DNA of 64,000 nucleotides from Diadema setosum (lineage: Eukaryota > Echinodermata > Echinoidea > Diadematoida > Diadematidae): assembly GCF_964275005.1 (NCBI RefSeq), contig NW_027307657.1, positions 310,001 to 374,000 on the forward strand, given 5' to 3'. Shown here piece after piece: positions 10,698 through 22,370 of the stretch. The notes beneath the pieces are model-generated. The model made no database searches and was not told where the DNA came from. It saw only the letters and a list, made by a program, of their open reading frames with translations. Position 1 is the first letter of the stretch, and each line of letters opens with the position of its first letter. A program made the position numbers and the translations under genes.

Positions 10698-11624
10698 GCA
10701 TGTTTTTGCGTGTTTTAACGAATTGAAACAGTCACACTTGTTTAAGGTTGCAGTATTATTTTACTCTATATCATTATTGAACAATTTGCCTATAAAATGG
10801 TGTCATTTAAATAATCTTCTTGTATTAATTCTTACACTGAATATCATGAACGCTGTCTGTTCAGCAATCAAACAGAAAAAGCATGAGGACGAGGGTGTAG
10901 ATAGGGGCATATCCCCTCCCACACGAAGGTGATTTTGCATTTTCAGACCTGAAATTCAGTGATCTGGTGCAAATTTTTGGTGCAATACTTTTTTTCACCG
11001 AAGTGTTAAAATCACGGAATTTATCTCTTATTCCGAATGTGCATCTGGTTATTCTGTGTGCATGTACAAAGTTTAGTGAGGTAGAGCTTAGGGGAAGGGG
11101 AATTCCCCTCCCGCTCGTAGAGCTTCTGCGTTTTTAGAATTGAAATAAAGCGATCTGGAGCACACTTTTTTGTGGAAAATTCGGAAATTGTCATTCCAAA
11201 AAATGTATATAAGTGTATTCCCAAAAATGTATAAAAGTCTATAGTGGGTAACAAGCAATGGAAGGGTGGCAAGATACCTCTCCCATATTCAAGGGAGCCT
11301 TTTTTTTTTCAGTTTTAAGCTTTTAGAACTGAAATTCAACAATCTGGCGCTCACATTTGTTGGAATATCTGGAATTTGTCAATCAGAAGAGAAGTGTAGC
11401 AAGTCTGTGGAAGGAGATTCTGTATAATTTTCTGATTGCAGTTAAACGTTTTGGTGCTCACATTTTGTGTCATATTTGGAAAACTGTTTATGTTCAAAGT
11501 GTAGCCACAGTCTACTTCTGTGCATGGGGGGGGGGGGGGGCGAGCAGGGAGAAGGCGTGGCGAGTGTTATCTCCACCCTTCCCGTACGATGGAGCTTTGC
11601 CTTTTTAAGGTTGAAATTGAGCGT
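10698..11624. repeat. Degenerate ~180-200-bp tandem units, left part of the interrupted repeat block
   Basis: About four diverged units each contain a G-rich palindromic box (such as 'ggggaattcccctcccgct'), then 'ttttgca..tttt', then 'gaattgaaatTcAncgatctgg(t/a)gcacac'. The same unit recurs on the far side of the foldback composite (20908-21424), so the composite was inserted into this array. No coding content. Confidence 0.65.
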
Positions 11625-11630
11625 ATCAGG

Positions 11631-11985
11631 ACAGCTCCCCCGGAGGACTAGTCCCCCGGGGACTACTCCCACCTGACAGCTCCCCCGGAGGACCACTCCC
11701 CCGGAGGACGTCTCCCCCGGAGGACTACTCCCCCGGAGGACGTCTCCCCGTGGGACAACTCCCCCGGGGGACTACTCCCCGGGGACAACTCCCCCGAGGG
11801 ACCACTCCCCCGGAGGACCACTCCCCCGGAGGACCACTCCCCCGGGGGGCAACTCCCCCGGGGGACAACTCCCCCGGGGGACAACTCCCCCGGAGGACAA
11901 CTCCCCCGGAGGACAACTCCCCCGGAGGACAACTCCCCCGGAGGTCAACTCCCACCTGACAACTGCCCCGGGGACGTCTCCTGGG
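11631..11985. repeat. 16-bp tandem array, outer left
   Basis: About 22 copies of ACAACTCCCCCGGAGG or ACNACTCCCCCGGGGG. The unit is GC-rich and partly self-complementary. Collagen-like frames arise from it on both strands and are not genes. Confidence 0.9.
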
Positions 11986-12410
11986 TGACAATCCCATAAC
12001 TGAACAGCGATGTTTCTTATTCGTGTCCTAGAAATTAAAATTGAATTCATCTGTGTAAAAACAATATTCTTTTTATACAGAATTTAAATTAAAGTTAACG
12101 TTGCCTAAGATACGTCCATCTTTATAACAAAGTTTTTGAAATCTCAGCACAAAGTTTTTACTTTTGTACACGCTACATGTAATGTCGAAAAAAGTAGAAA
12201 CGCAGGTCCATTTTATCACTGAAAGTTGGTCAAGAGATAAACACATTGACGAAAACACGCTTTTGAGGGGAGAGTTCATTCCTTAGCATGTACCTGTTAT
12301 TCTTCATTATTGTATAATATTTTAAGAAGTCCATTCTTTGATGATTTTCCTTTTCTTTTTGCAATTCATGATTATGATAAGGAATATGTTAAATGAAAAA
12401 AAGCGGTCTA

Positions 12411-12750
12411 GGACTTGTCCCCCGGAGGACAACTCCCCCGGGGACTACTCCCACCTGACAACTCCCCGGAGGACGTCTCCCCCGGAGGACTACTCCCCCG
12501 GAGGATGTCTCCCCCGGAGGACGACTCCCCCGGGGGACAACTGCCTCGGGGGACAACTCCCCCGGAGGACAACTGCCCCGGGGGACAACTCCCCGGAGGA
12601 CAACTCCCCCGGGGGACAACTCCCCCGGAGGACAACTCCCCCGGGGACCACTCCCCCGGAGGACCACTCCCCCGGGGGACAACTCCCCCTGGGGACAACT
12701 CCCCGGAGGACAACTGCCCCGGGGACGTCTCCTGGGGGACAATCCCATAC
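12411..12750. repeat. 16-bp tandem array, inner left
   Basis: The same unit family as the outer array, with more ACAACTGCCCCGGGGG variants. It opens the second foldback element and is mirrored at 20640-20905. Confidence 0.9.
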
Positions 12751-12976
12751 TGAACAGAGATTTGTGTGTATGTGTGTGTGTGTGTGTGTCCTAGAAATTA
12801 GAATTAAATTCATCTGTGTAAAAACAGTATTCTTTTTAAATAAAATTTAAATTAAAGTTGGCGTTACCTAAGACACGTCCATCTTTATAACAAAGTTTTT
12901 GAAATCTCAGCACAAAGTTTTTACCATTGTACACGCTACATGTTATGTCGAAAAAAGTAGAAACGCAGGTCCATTT

Positions 12977-13214
12977 GAAGAGTTTGTTTGCAAAAACCGA
13001 AAAGTCCATATTTGCCAAATGGAGATATTTGCGATTAAAGGTCAAGAAAAATAATGAGAATAATAAGAAAATTTTTGCTTCTTTTGACCATAACTTCAAA
13101 AATGTACCTTTATATGTAGTGACCAATATATCATTTAAAAGGTATTATTTATGACCGAGACCATACTTCAAAATCTTCAAAAATGGACTTATCGGTTTTT
13201 GAGAACAAACTCTG
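12977..13214. mobile_element. 238-bp MITE present in one foldback arm only
   Basis: Its ends are inverted: GAAGAGTTTGTTTGC at the left and, on the reverse strand, CAGAGTTTGTTCTC at the right, with internal 'aaaaaccga(a/t)aagtccat' also inverted. CATTT flanks both sides (12972-12976 and 13215-13219). The mirrored arm near 20395 and the related blocks at 12211 and 16680 lack it, giving empty sites. Confidence 0.8.
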
Positions 13215-13849
13215 CATTTTATCACTGAAAATTGGTCAAGAGATAAACACATTGACGGATACACGCTTTTGAGTTGAGAGTTCATTCCTTAGCATGTACC
13301 TGTTATTCTTCATTATTTTATGATATTTTAAGAAGTCCATTCTTTGATGATTTTCTTTTTCTTTTTGCAATTCATGATTATGATAAGGAATATGTTAAAT
13401 AAAAGAAAGATATCATTCAGAGGGGTGAAGGCTCAAGTTTTTGAGTTTCTTCAGTTTGTCTCCCTCTACAAAGGAATATGTTGTTAGAAATACCCTTTAA
13501 TGGGGTTATGATTTTTATCTTAGATTCTTATGATAGTTACTATCCTGTATGTCACTGTCAGTAATTTCATTGTGCAATTTTCGTTTGTTATGTTGACTGT
13601 GAATTTATCTGAACATCATTACAATTCTTAATGTCGGAGAAATAATTGACAGAAAAAAATATGAATATTCTGTTCCTGAAAGACTTAAACGTGTAAAAAG
13701 GTAATATCTTCCAACCGGCATTAGGCACTATAATGCAGAAACAGTATTAGCACTGGTTGCACAGTTACCATGCATTCTGAATGCACCAGCCACATACCGG
13801 TATCTGCATGACACACGTATAACATATAACCCTTGCTGTACTATTGTTG

Positions 13850-14310
13850 GTAGAAAACACCAGATTGATAGCTAGAACTTGTTATTAAGAGTATGGTAGT
13901 CAATACTACTTGAAAAAAATACAGAAAAAAATGCAAAAAAATGGCAGTTGGGGTAGGGGTAAAAGGCAAGGAAATTTTAGTGCCTAAATATGGGCAAAAG
14001 GTTAGTATCATGTGGAATATTAGGTTTTACACTAAAATTATCATTATAATCCATTTCCTTGACCCCCAAAACATGGGGTTAGACACCAAAACGATCACAA
14101 TTGACCAAAAAATAGCCGAGTTATAACCAGAAATGTCTTTTTAAAGACGAAACGGCGACCAGCTTTTCGGCCGGGGCACCCTGGATTTCGCATTTTTCGT
14201 TCATTTTTTTTTTTCAAAAATGGTGTCAGTAGGCACAAAGTCATCAAACTAAGGTGTGATGAGCATGTTCTGAAAATGTCATCCTCTTTAGCCCATCTCT
14301 AAGAGATATC
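13850..14310. repeat. Dispersed repeat arm, related to 19270-19740, 46396-46900 and 48525-48998
   Basis: The block with 'ccccaaaacatggggttaga', 'tttttcaaaaatggtgtcagtaggca' and 'gtcatcctct' at one end occurs four times in the window. Two copies lie in the foldback arms. The other two are the inverted ends of the element at 46396-48998, so the foldback interior contains a fragment of that transposon family. Confidence 0.75.
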
Positions 14311-15639
14311 AAGGGATGACGACTGTAATATTTAGCCTGTTATTTAGAGAGTTCCTTAGTTGTTTCTTTAATCAGTCAGAATAAGCACACGATCTTGGCA
14401 GTAATTTGTTGTATTGCAATCATGACGAGTTTGAACAATGCAAATGCTTTAGCGATATCGATTGCATCGGATGCCCAAGGGAAGAAACGGACACTGGTCA
14501 AAAAGTATATGTGCACATTTTGTTAACACGCAGGTGATAGGTTGATATGTTTTTATTCTTCTAGGTCTTGGGTGCAAGTAAGGAAGTTTGCTGAGGTAGT
14601 ACATCTACCTCCGGGGTTTCTCGAGAGGGGTAACAATAGAGCATAGCAACAGCATCATCTCTATGGGGATTGGTTGGTGCTGCATAGCTAGGCACTAGTC
14701 TCTGCGTTCAAACTGTACTAATTTCAAACATTTGGCATCTCCCTTTTTTTTAGAAAAGTAAAGTTTCTCTTTTTCACACAGATTTTTTCATTTATCAACT
14801 ATACCACTGAAGCTTAATTAATAAGCCATTGTCTTTTTAGGATTATCATGGCAATTATTTGATACGTTGTTCACACAATATACTTGTCCTATTTGAGTAA
14901 TAATTGAAATACGTCTTGTATGGGCGTGTTTGACTTGCCATATCTTATATCTTACATTCAACTTTACTACATGTGTAATCATAGCAACAAATCTTATGAA
15001 CACAAACAATATTGATACTTGTAAAGTGAGTAACACTTCACTTCAATATTGAGATATCACAGCTTTGTATGACACATTACAACGCACTCTTATAACGACG
15101 TAACTTCAATCTCGCTCTTCACACTTGGAGGAATACTTGTGATTGTTTTGTAAACTGTACTTTTGTTCACTTTTAGAAATGTGCTATTTTGTCTTTGAAG
15201 AAACGTTAATCATTGTTTCTCTTATAATAATCGACAAAGCTGTTACTTTTGATAAGTTAGATGAAACACTTTTATTGCACTCAAAATGTAACCAACTCTA
15301 ATCTCCAGATGAATAGTTCAACATCTAAACATTATCACAATCCCGTGATCATTGTCATTTCATTTCCCGTCAAATTCCGGTATCTATCCTATAAAATAGA
15401 TAAGTTTTTACACTGGTCCATATTTTTGACCTGATCTTGTGATACGATATTATGTTGAGTCATCTAGCTTTGCTGCATTAAGGATTGTTTTCCGCTGTAC
15501 CTCTTCTGATGTCAATTCTGTTTTGACAGGAGCATTTTTCCTTCACATTCCACTATTCAACTTCTTGGAAACTTTGTCTTTGAAACAACAACGCTTTTCG
15601 CTTCGATCAAAGTAATTTTACTGCACTTTTGTTTCTTGG

Positions 15640-16000
15640 TCAGCTTTGTTTGCACATTCTTTATTACTTTTGGTTTCAGCAGCTGCCTAGCTGTTGGCAG
15701 GGTGGTCCTTGTCCTCCTCTGCATCAACAATATTGTGCAGGACTAGCATCTAGCCCATCGATCGGTGTGTTCCGATAGTCAAGAAATGCCAAACCTGGAT
15801 CTGTTCCATCTCTCATTGCCTTTTTCATTAGACATTGCGATTTGTACTGTCTTTTCAACTTTCCCATTGCTATGTAGAAAGTGATGAAGACGTGACATGC
15901 TTGAATTGGTACTGACAAGCAAACTCTTTGAACTGGTCACTTGTAAACTGTGTACCATTATCTGATACCACAATCTCCGGTATACCATTACGTGCAAAAG
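15640..16000 (-). pseudogene. Ty3/gypsy integrase fragment, left-arm copy
   Basis: On the minus strand this mirrors the better-read right-arm copy at 17795-18260. It encodes pieces of a retroviral-type integrase core: an 'SDNGTQFTSDQF' segment with the second catalytic aspartate, then after a stop 'SNGKVEK' with the glutamate, and further on 'DYRNTPIDGLDASPAQ'. Stops and a frameshift break it. It is a captured fragment, unrelated to the Gmr1-like pol outside. Confidence 0.68.
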
Positions 16001-16904
16001 TGTTGTTTGCATACTAACTTCAATTACTCTTACGCTAGACATTTTTTTTTCCATGTTCAAACGTTATCAAATAGAACTGTGTGAAACAAAACTCAATTTT
16101 CAATTAATTGAAACTCGAATCATCCCATCTTTGTGGTTGAGAGATTTGTGTTGGTCGTGCGGGTGTGCTTTCCCACGGCTGTTGGAAGATATTACCTTTT
16201 TACACGTTCAAGTCTTTTCAGGCACAGAATATTCATATTTTTTTTCTGTCAATTATTTCTCCGACGTTAAGAAATGTAATGATGTTAAGATAAATTCACA
16301 GTCAACATAACAAACGAAAATTGCACAATAAAGTATTACTGACAGTGACATATAGGATAGTAACTATCATAAGAATCTAAGATGAAAATCATAACCCCAT
16401 TAAAAGGGTATTTCTAACAACATATTCCTTTGTAGAGGGAGACAAACTGAAGAAACTCAAAAATTTGAGCCTTCACCCCTCTGAATAATATCTTTCTTTT
16501 ATTTAACATATTCCTTATCATAATCATGAATTGCAAAAAGAAAAGGAAAATCATCAAAGAATGGACTTCTTAAAATATTATACAATAATGAAGAATAACA
16601 GGTACATGCTAAGGAATGAACTCTCCCCTCAAAAGCGTGTTTCCGTCAATGTGTTTATCTCTTGACCAACATTCAGTGATAAAATGGACCTGCGTTTCTA
16701 CCTTTTTCGACATTACATGTAGCGTGTACAAAAGTAAAAACTTTGTGCTGAGATTTCAAAAAACTTTGTTATAAAGATGAACGTGTCTTAGGTAACGTTA
16801 ACTTTAATTTAAATTCTGTATAAAAAGAATACTGTTTTTACACAGATGAATTCAATTTTAATTTCTAGGACACGAATAAGAAATATCGCTGTTCAGTTAT
16901 GGGA

Positions 16905-17285
16905 TTGTCCCCCAGGAGACGTCCCCGGGGCAGTTGTCAGGTGGGAGTTGTCCTCCGGGGGAGTTGTCTTCCGGGGGAGTTGTCCTCCGGGGGAATTGTC
17001 CCCCCGGGGAGTGGTCCCCCGGGGGAGTTGCCCCCCGGGGGAGTGGTCCTCCGGGGGAGTGGTCCTCCGGGGGAGTGGTCCCTCGGGGGAGTTGTCCCCC
17101 GGGGGAGTTGTCCCCCGGGGGGGTTGTCCCCCGGGGGAGTAGTCCCCCGGGGGAGTTGTCCCCCGGGGGAGACGTCCTCCGGGGGAGTAGTCCTCCGGGG
17201 GAGACGTCCTCCGGGGGAGTGGTCCTCCGGGGGAGCTGTCAGGTGGGAGTAGTCCCCGGGGGACTAGTCCTCCGGGGGAGTTGTC
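16905..17285. repeat. 16-bp tandem array, central (mirror of 11631-11985)
   Basis: Reverse-complement array of the outer left one, ending with the ACTAGTCC-containing variant next to TGTCCTGAT exactly as in the left copy. It lies at the symmetry centre of the larger palindrome. Confidence 0.88.
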
Positions 17286-17794
17286 CTGATACGGAAAGAA
17301 AGATATCATTCAGAGGGGTGAAGGCTCAAATTTTTGAGTTTCTTCAGTTTGTCTCCCTCTACAAAGGAATATGTTGTTAGAAATACCCTTTTAATGGGGT
17401 TATGATTTTCATCTTAGATTCTCATGATAGTTACTATCCTATATGTCACTGTCAGTAATACTTTATTTTGCAATTTTCGTTTGTTATATTGACTGTGAAT
17501 TTATCTGAACATCATTACAATTCTTAATGTCGGAGAAATAATTGACAGAAAAAAAAATATGAATATTCTGTGCTTGAAAAGACTTGAACGTGTAAAAAGG
17601 TAATATCTTCCAACAGCCGTGGGAAAGCACACCCGCACGACCAACACAAATCTCTCAACCACAAAGATGGGATGATTCGAGTTTCAATTAATTGAAAATT
17701 GAGTTTTGTTTCACACAGTTTTATTTGATAACGTTTGAACATGGAAAACAAACAAACAAAAAATGTCTAGCGTAAGAGTAATTGAAGTTAGTAT

Positions 17795-18260
17795 GCAAAC
17801 AACACTTTTGCACGTAATGGTATACCGGAGATTGTGGTATCAGATAATGGTACACAGTTTACAAGTGACCAGTTCAAAGAGTTTGCTTGTCAGTACCAAT
17901 TCAAGCATGTCACGTCTTCACCACTTTCTACATAGCAATGGGAAAGTTGAAAAGACAGTACAAATCGCAATGTCTAATGAAAAAGGCAATGAGAGATGGA
18001 ACAGATCCAGGTTTGGCATTTCTTGACTATCGGAACACACCGATCGATGGGATAGATGCTAGTCCTGCACAATATTGTTGATGCAGAGGAGGACAAGGAC
18101 CACCCTGCCAACAGCTAGGCAGCTGCTGAAACCAAAAGTAATAAAGAATGTGCAAACAAAGCTGACCAAGAAACAAAAGTGCAGTAAAATTACTTTGATC
18201 GAAGCGAAAAGCGTTGTTGTGTCAAAGACAAAGTTTCCAAGAAGTTGAATAGTGGAATGT
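17795..18260 (+). pseudogene. Ty3/gypsy integrase fragment, right-arm copy
   Basis: The reading starts with 'FARNGIPEIVVSDNGTQF' (second catalytic Asp in the DNGTQF box) and continues 'KEFACQYQFKHVTSSP'. It then meets a stop, followed by 'SNGKVEKTVQ' (catalytic Glu). After a frame change it gives 'GTDPGLAFLDYRNTPIDG' and 'SPAQ', the typical C-terminal part of a Ty3/gypsy integrase core, and then a lysine-rich tail. The first catalytic Asp and the zinc-binding region are absent. The same fragment is inverted in the left arm (15640-16000), so it was in the element before the arms duplicated. Confidence 0.72.
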
Positions 18261-20578
18261 GAAGGAAAAATGCTCCTGTCAAAACAGAATTGACATCAGA
18301 AGAGGTACAGCGGAAAACAATCCTTAATGCAGCAAAGCTAGATGACTCAACATAATATCGTATCACAAGATCAGGTCAAAAATATGGACCAGTGTAAAAA
18401 CTTATCTATTTTATAGGATAGATACCGGAATTTGACGGGAAATGACAAAAAGTGAACAAAAGTACAGTTTACAAAACAATCACAAGTATTCCTCCAAGCG
18501 TGAAGAGCGAGATTGAACTTACGTCGTTATAAGAGTGCGTTGTAATGTGTCATACAAAGAGGTGATATCTCAATATTGAAGTGAAGTGTTACTCACTTTA
18601 CAAGTATCAGTAATGTTTGTGTTTATAAGATTTGTTGCTATGATTACACATGTAGTAAAGTTGAATGTAAGATATAAGATATGGCAAGTCAAACACGCCC
18701 ATAAGACGTATTTCAATTATTACTCAAATAGGACAAGTATATTGTGTGAAAAACGTATCAAATAATTGCCATGATAACCCTAAAAAGACAATGGCTTATT
18801 AATTAAGTTTCAGTGGTATAGTTGATAAATGAAAAAATCTGTGTGAAAAAGAGAAACTTTACTTTTCTAAAAAAAGGGAGATGCCAAATGTTTGAAATTA
18901 GTACAGTTTGAACGCAGAGACTAGTGCCTAGCTATGCAGCACCAACCAATCCCAACAGAGATGATGCTGTTGCTATGCTCTATTGTTACCCCTCTCGAGA
19001 AACCCCGGAGGTAGATGTACTACCTCAGCAAACTTCCTTACTTGCACCCAAGACCTAGAAGAATAAAAACATATCAACCTATCACCTGCGTGTTAGCAAA
19101 ATGTGCACATATACTTTTTGACCAGTGTCCGTTTCTTCCCTTAGGCATCCGATGCAATCGATATCGCTAAAGCATTTGCATTGTTCAAACTCGTCATGAT
19201 TGCAATACAACAAATTACTGCCAAGATCGTGTGCTTATTCTGACTGATTAAAGAAACAACTAAGGAACTCTCTAAATAACAGGCTAAATATTACAGTCGT
19301 CATCCCTTGATATCTCTTAGAGATGGGCTAAAGAGGATGACATTTTCAGAACATGCTCATCACACCTTAGTTTGATGACTTTGTGCCTACTGACACCATT
19401 TTTGAAAAAAAAGAACGAAAAATGCGAAATCCAGGGTGCCCCGGCCGAAAAGCTGGTCGCCGTTTCGGCTTTAAAAAGACATTTCTGGTTATAACACGGC
19501 TATTTTTTGGTCAATTGTGATTGTTTTGGTGTCTAACCCCATGTTTTGGGGGTCAAGGAAATGGATTATAATGATGATTTTAGTGTAAAACCTAATATTC
19601 CACATGATACTAACCTTTTGCCCATATTTAGGCATAACATTTCCTTGCCTTTTACCCCTACCCCAACTGCCATTTTTTGCATTTTTTTTCTGTATTTTTT
19701 CAAGTAGTATTGACTACCATACTCTTAATAACAAGTTCTAGCTATCAATCTGGTGTTTTCTACCAACAATAGTACAGCAAGGGTTATGTTATACGTGTGT
19801 CATGCAGATACCGGTATGTGGCTGGTGCATTCAGGATGCATGGTAACTGTGCAACCAGTGCTGATACTGTTTCTGCATTATAGTGCCTAATGCCGGTTGG
19901 AAGATATTACCTTTTTACACGTTTAAGTCTTTTCAGGAACAGAATATTCATATTTTTTTCTGTCAATTATTTCTCCGACATTAAGAATTGTAATGATGTT
20001 AAGATAAATTCACAGTCAACATAACAAACGAAAATTGCACAATGAAATTACTGACAGTGACATACAGGATAGTAACTATCATAAGAATCTAAGATAAAAA
20101 TCATAACCCCATTAAAAGGGTATTTCTAACAACATATTCCTTTGTAGAGGGAGACAAACTGAAGAAACTCAAAAACTTGAGCCTTCACCCCTCTGAATGA
20201 TATCTTTCTTTTATTTAACATATTCCTTATCATAATCATGAATTGCAAAAAGAAAAAGAAAATCATCAAAGAATGGACTTCTTAAAATATTATAAAATAA
20301 TGAAGAATAACAGGTACATGCTAAGGAATGAACTCTCCCCTCAAAAGCGTGCATCCGTCAATGTGTTTATCTCTTGACCAATTTTCAGTGATAAAATGGA
20401 CCTGCGTTTCTACTTTTTTCGACATTACATGTAGCGTGTACAATGGTAAAAACTTTGTGCTGAGATTTCAAAAACTTTGTTATAAAGATGGACGTGTCTT
20501 AGGTAACGCCAACTTTAATTTAAATTTTATTTAAAAAGAATACTGTTTTTACAGAGATGAATTTAATTCTAATTTCTA

Positions 20579-20613
<35 letters not shown>

Positions 20614-20639
20614 TCTCTGTTCAGTATGGGATTGTCCCC

Positions 20640-20905
20640 CAGGAGACGTCCCCGGGGCAGTTGTCCTCCGGGGGAGTTGTCCCCCGGGGGAGTTGTCCTC
20701 CGGGGGAGTTGTCCCCCGGGGCAGTTGTCCTCCGGGGGAGTTGTCCCCCGGGGCAGTTGTCCCCCGGGGGAGTCGTCCTCCGGGGGAGTCGTCCTCCGGG
20801 GGAGACATCCTCCGGGGGAGTAGTCCTCCGGGGGAGACGTCCTCCGGGGGAGTTGTCAGGTGGGAGTAGTCCCCGGGGGAGTTGTCCTCCGGGGGACAAG
20901 TCCTA
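20640..20905. repeat. 16-bp tandem array, right end of the foldback composite
   Basis: Reverse-complement counterpart of 12411-12750, separated from the shared block by a CA microsatellite (20581-20610), as on the left side. It ends in the terminal CAAGTCCTAGA. Confidence 0.9.
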
Positions 20906-20907
20906 GA

Positions 20908-21424
20908 CCCGAAATTGAGATATCTCGTATACGCATATTTTATGAGATATTTGGGAAATCATTGCAAAAAAAAAAATGATAGGGGGTAGGGACTGAGAGA
21001 GGAAAGGGTCGATTAAAAGGGGAAATTCCCCTTGTACACGAGGGAATTTTGAGTTTTCGGAATATAAGTGATAAATCTTGTGCACTCAGAATTATTCATA
21101 ATTTTTTGTAAATCTAAAAAGTGTATCTAAGCTAGGGAAAGAGGCAGAGAGGGGGAAGGTTTAGGAGGGGGATATCCCCTCCCAAGCACGAGAGATTTTG
21201 CATATTTTGAATTGAAATTCAACGATCTGGTGCACACTTTGAGTGAAATATTCAAAAAATATGATCTCATTTGATGAAAGGTTGCAAAGGAGACCCGCTT
21301 CATGTGCATGGGTACAGTATACACGCATTTTTTTTTCCACCTCCCAAATCCCCGGTCCAAATCTTAGGAGGGGGGGGGGGGGGGCAACAACCCCCATCGC
21401 CCCCCCCCCCTGGCTACGCCAGTG
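20908..21424. repeat. Right part of the interrupted repeat block, ending in a transposon terminus
   Basis: Two more units of the 10698-11624 family ('ggaaattccccttgtacacg', 'ggggatatcccctcccaagc', 'gaattgaaattcaacgatct') are followed by G and C homopolymers and the end 'cctggctacgccagtg'. On the reverse strand this reads CACTGGCGTAGCCAGG, a common hAT-like terminus. Its partner is presumably in or near the assembly gap. Confidence 0.62.
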
Positions 21425-22370
21425 ACCATGATATTAACCATGGTTTTATCATAGTTAAAAAATGATGGTTATATAACCATGGCTTTAACAGTGGTTTAAT
21501 GAAAGTGTTTTAAAACCATTGTTAAAAAATCATCGTTATACCACAGTTTTAAGAAATAAAAAAAAATGGCGAGAAAAAAAAACTATCCTTCTACTTTGGT
21601 AAAACTAACATAATAATATAACAATGGTTGTAACCATGGTTTCACAATAGTGTAAAAACAATGGTTAGGAAACCATGGTGTAACTCTCGTTCTACTAAGG
21701 TTGAAAACCATCGTTATAAAACCATGATTTCATAGTGTAAAAACAATAGTTATAAAACCATGATTTTAACCGTGGTTTTATGATAGCATAAAAACACTAG
21801 TTATGATTCCATGGTTAAACTTTCGTTTTTTCAATGGTCGAAAACGATGGCTATTAACCATGATATTAACCATGGTTTTATCAGTTTAAAAAGATGGTTA
21901 TATAACCATGACTTTAACAGTGGTTTAACGAAAGTGTGAAAACAACGGTTTTAAACAATCGTTAAAATTCCATTTTAGCAAGGAAAACGATGGTCATAGC
22001 TACACCAGGATTTGAACCATGGTTTTACCATAGTGTGCAAAGGATGGTTATGAAACAATAATTGGTTCTATAACCGTGGTTTCATGATAGTGAAGAGGCA
22101 GTTAAAAAGCCATGATTTTCACCATGGTTGTATGATAGCTCATAAGAACAGTGGTTATAAAACCGTGGTTTAACTTTTGTTTACCCACGGTTGAAAAAGT
22201 GGTTATACACAATTATTTTAACAATGGTTTCAACCGTGGTTTCATGATCACATAGTGCAGAAAAACCATATTCTAGAATTTCTAACCATGGAACCTTGTA
22301 TGATAGCACAAGAACAGTGGTTATTAAACCATTGTTAACTTTTTGTTTTACCAAAGTTTAAACCACGTGC
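21425..22370. repeat. AACCATGGTT-rich array, left
   Basis: Nearly 1 kb is packed with the palindrome AACCATGGTT and variants spaced a few tens of bases apart. A longer period of about 433 bp is visible: the block 'accatgatattaaccatgg' recurs at 21425 and near 21858 with its downstream context. No coding content. Confidence 0.82.

Larger units (their letters stand above)
11625..17290. mobile_element. Foldback-type element with 16-bp-repeat inverted ends (first of two interleaved)
   Basis: The left end starts ATCAGGACAGCTCCC (11625) and the right end is its reverse complement, finishing TGTCCTGAT (17290). Each end is an array of 16-bp units ACAACTCCCCCGGAGG or variants (11631-11985 and 16905-17285), followed inward by a shared ~400-bp block (11990-12400 and 16500-16895). 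The arms therefore form a long inverted repeat with a tandem-repeat outer domain, as in foldback/TU-type elements of sea urchins. The second element (12407-20907) overlaps it. No transposase was seen. Confidence 0.72.
12407..20907. mobile_element. Giant palindromic foldback composite (second interleaved element)
   Basis: The left end begins TCTAGGACTTGTCCC (12407) and the right end is its reverse complement (20907). The left arm (12407-16500) and right arm (17295-20907) are inverted copies of one another over about 3.6-4.1 kb, including 16-bp arrays (12411-12750 and 20640-20905), flanking blocks and an internal region. The 790-bp spacer 16500-17290 is itself the inverted copy of 11625-12405. 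The left arm is longer because of a 238-bp MITE and about 170 bp near 15180-15345 missing from the right arm. An inverted duplication this size could also be an assembly artefact. Confidence 0.72.

Noticed and set aside
11442..12850. Long collagen-like or proline/glycine-rich frames on both strands (also at 16846-17380 and 20557-20906)
   Set aside because: They are translations of the 16-bp tandem array in every frame. They have no start context, no domain, and occur on both strands.
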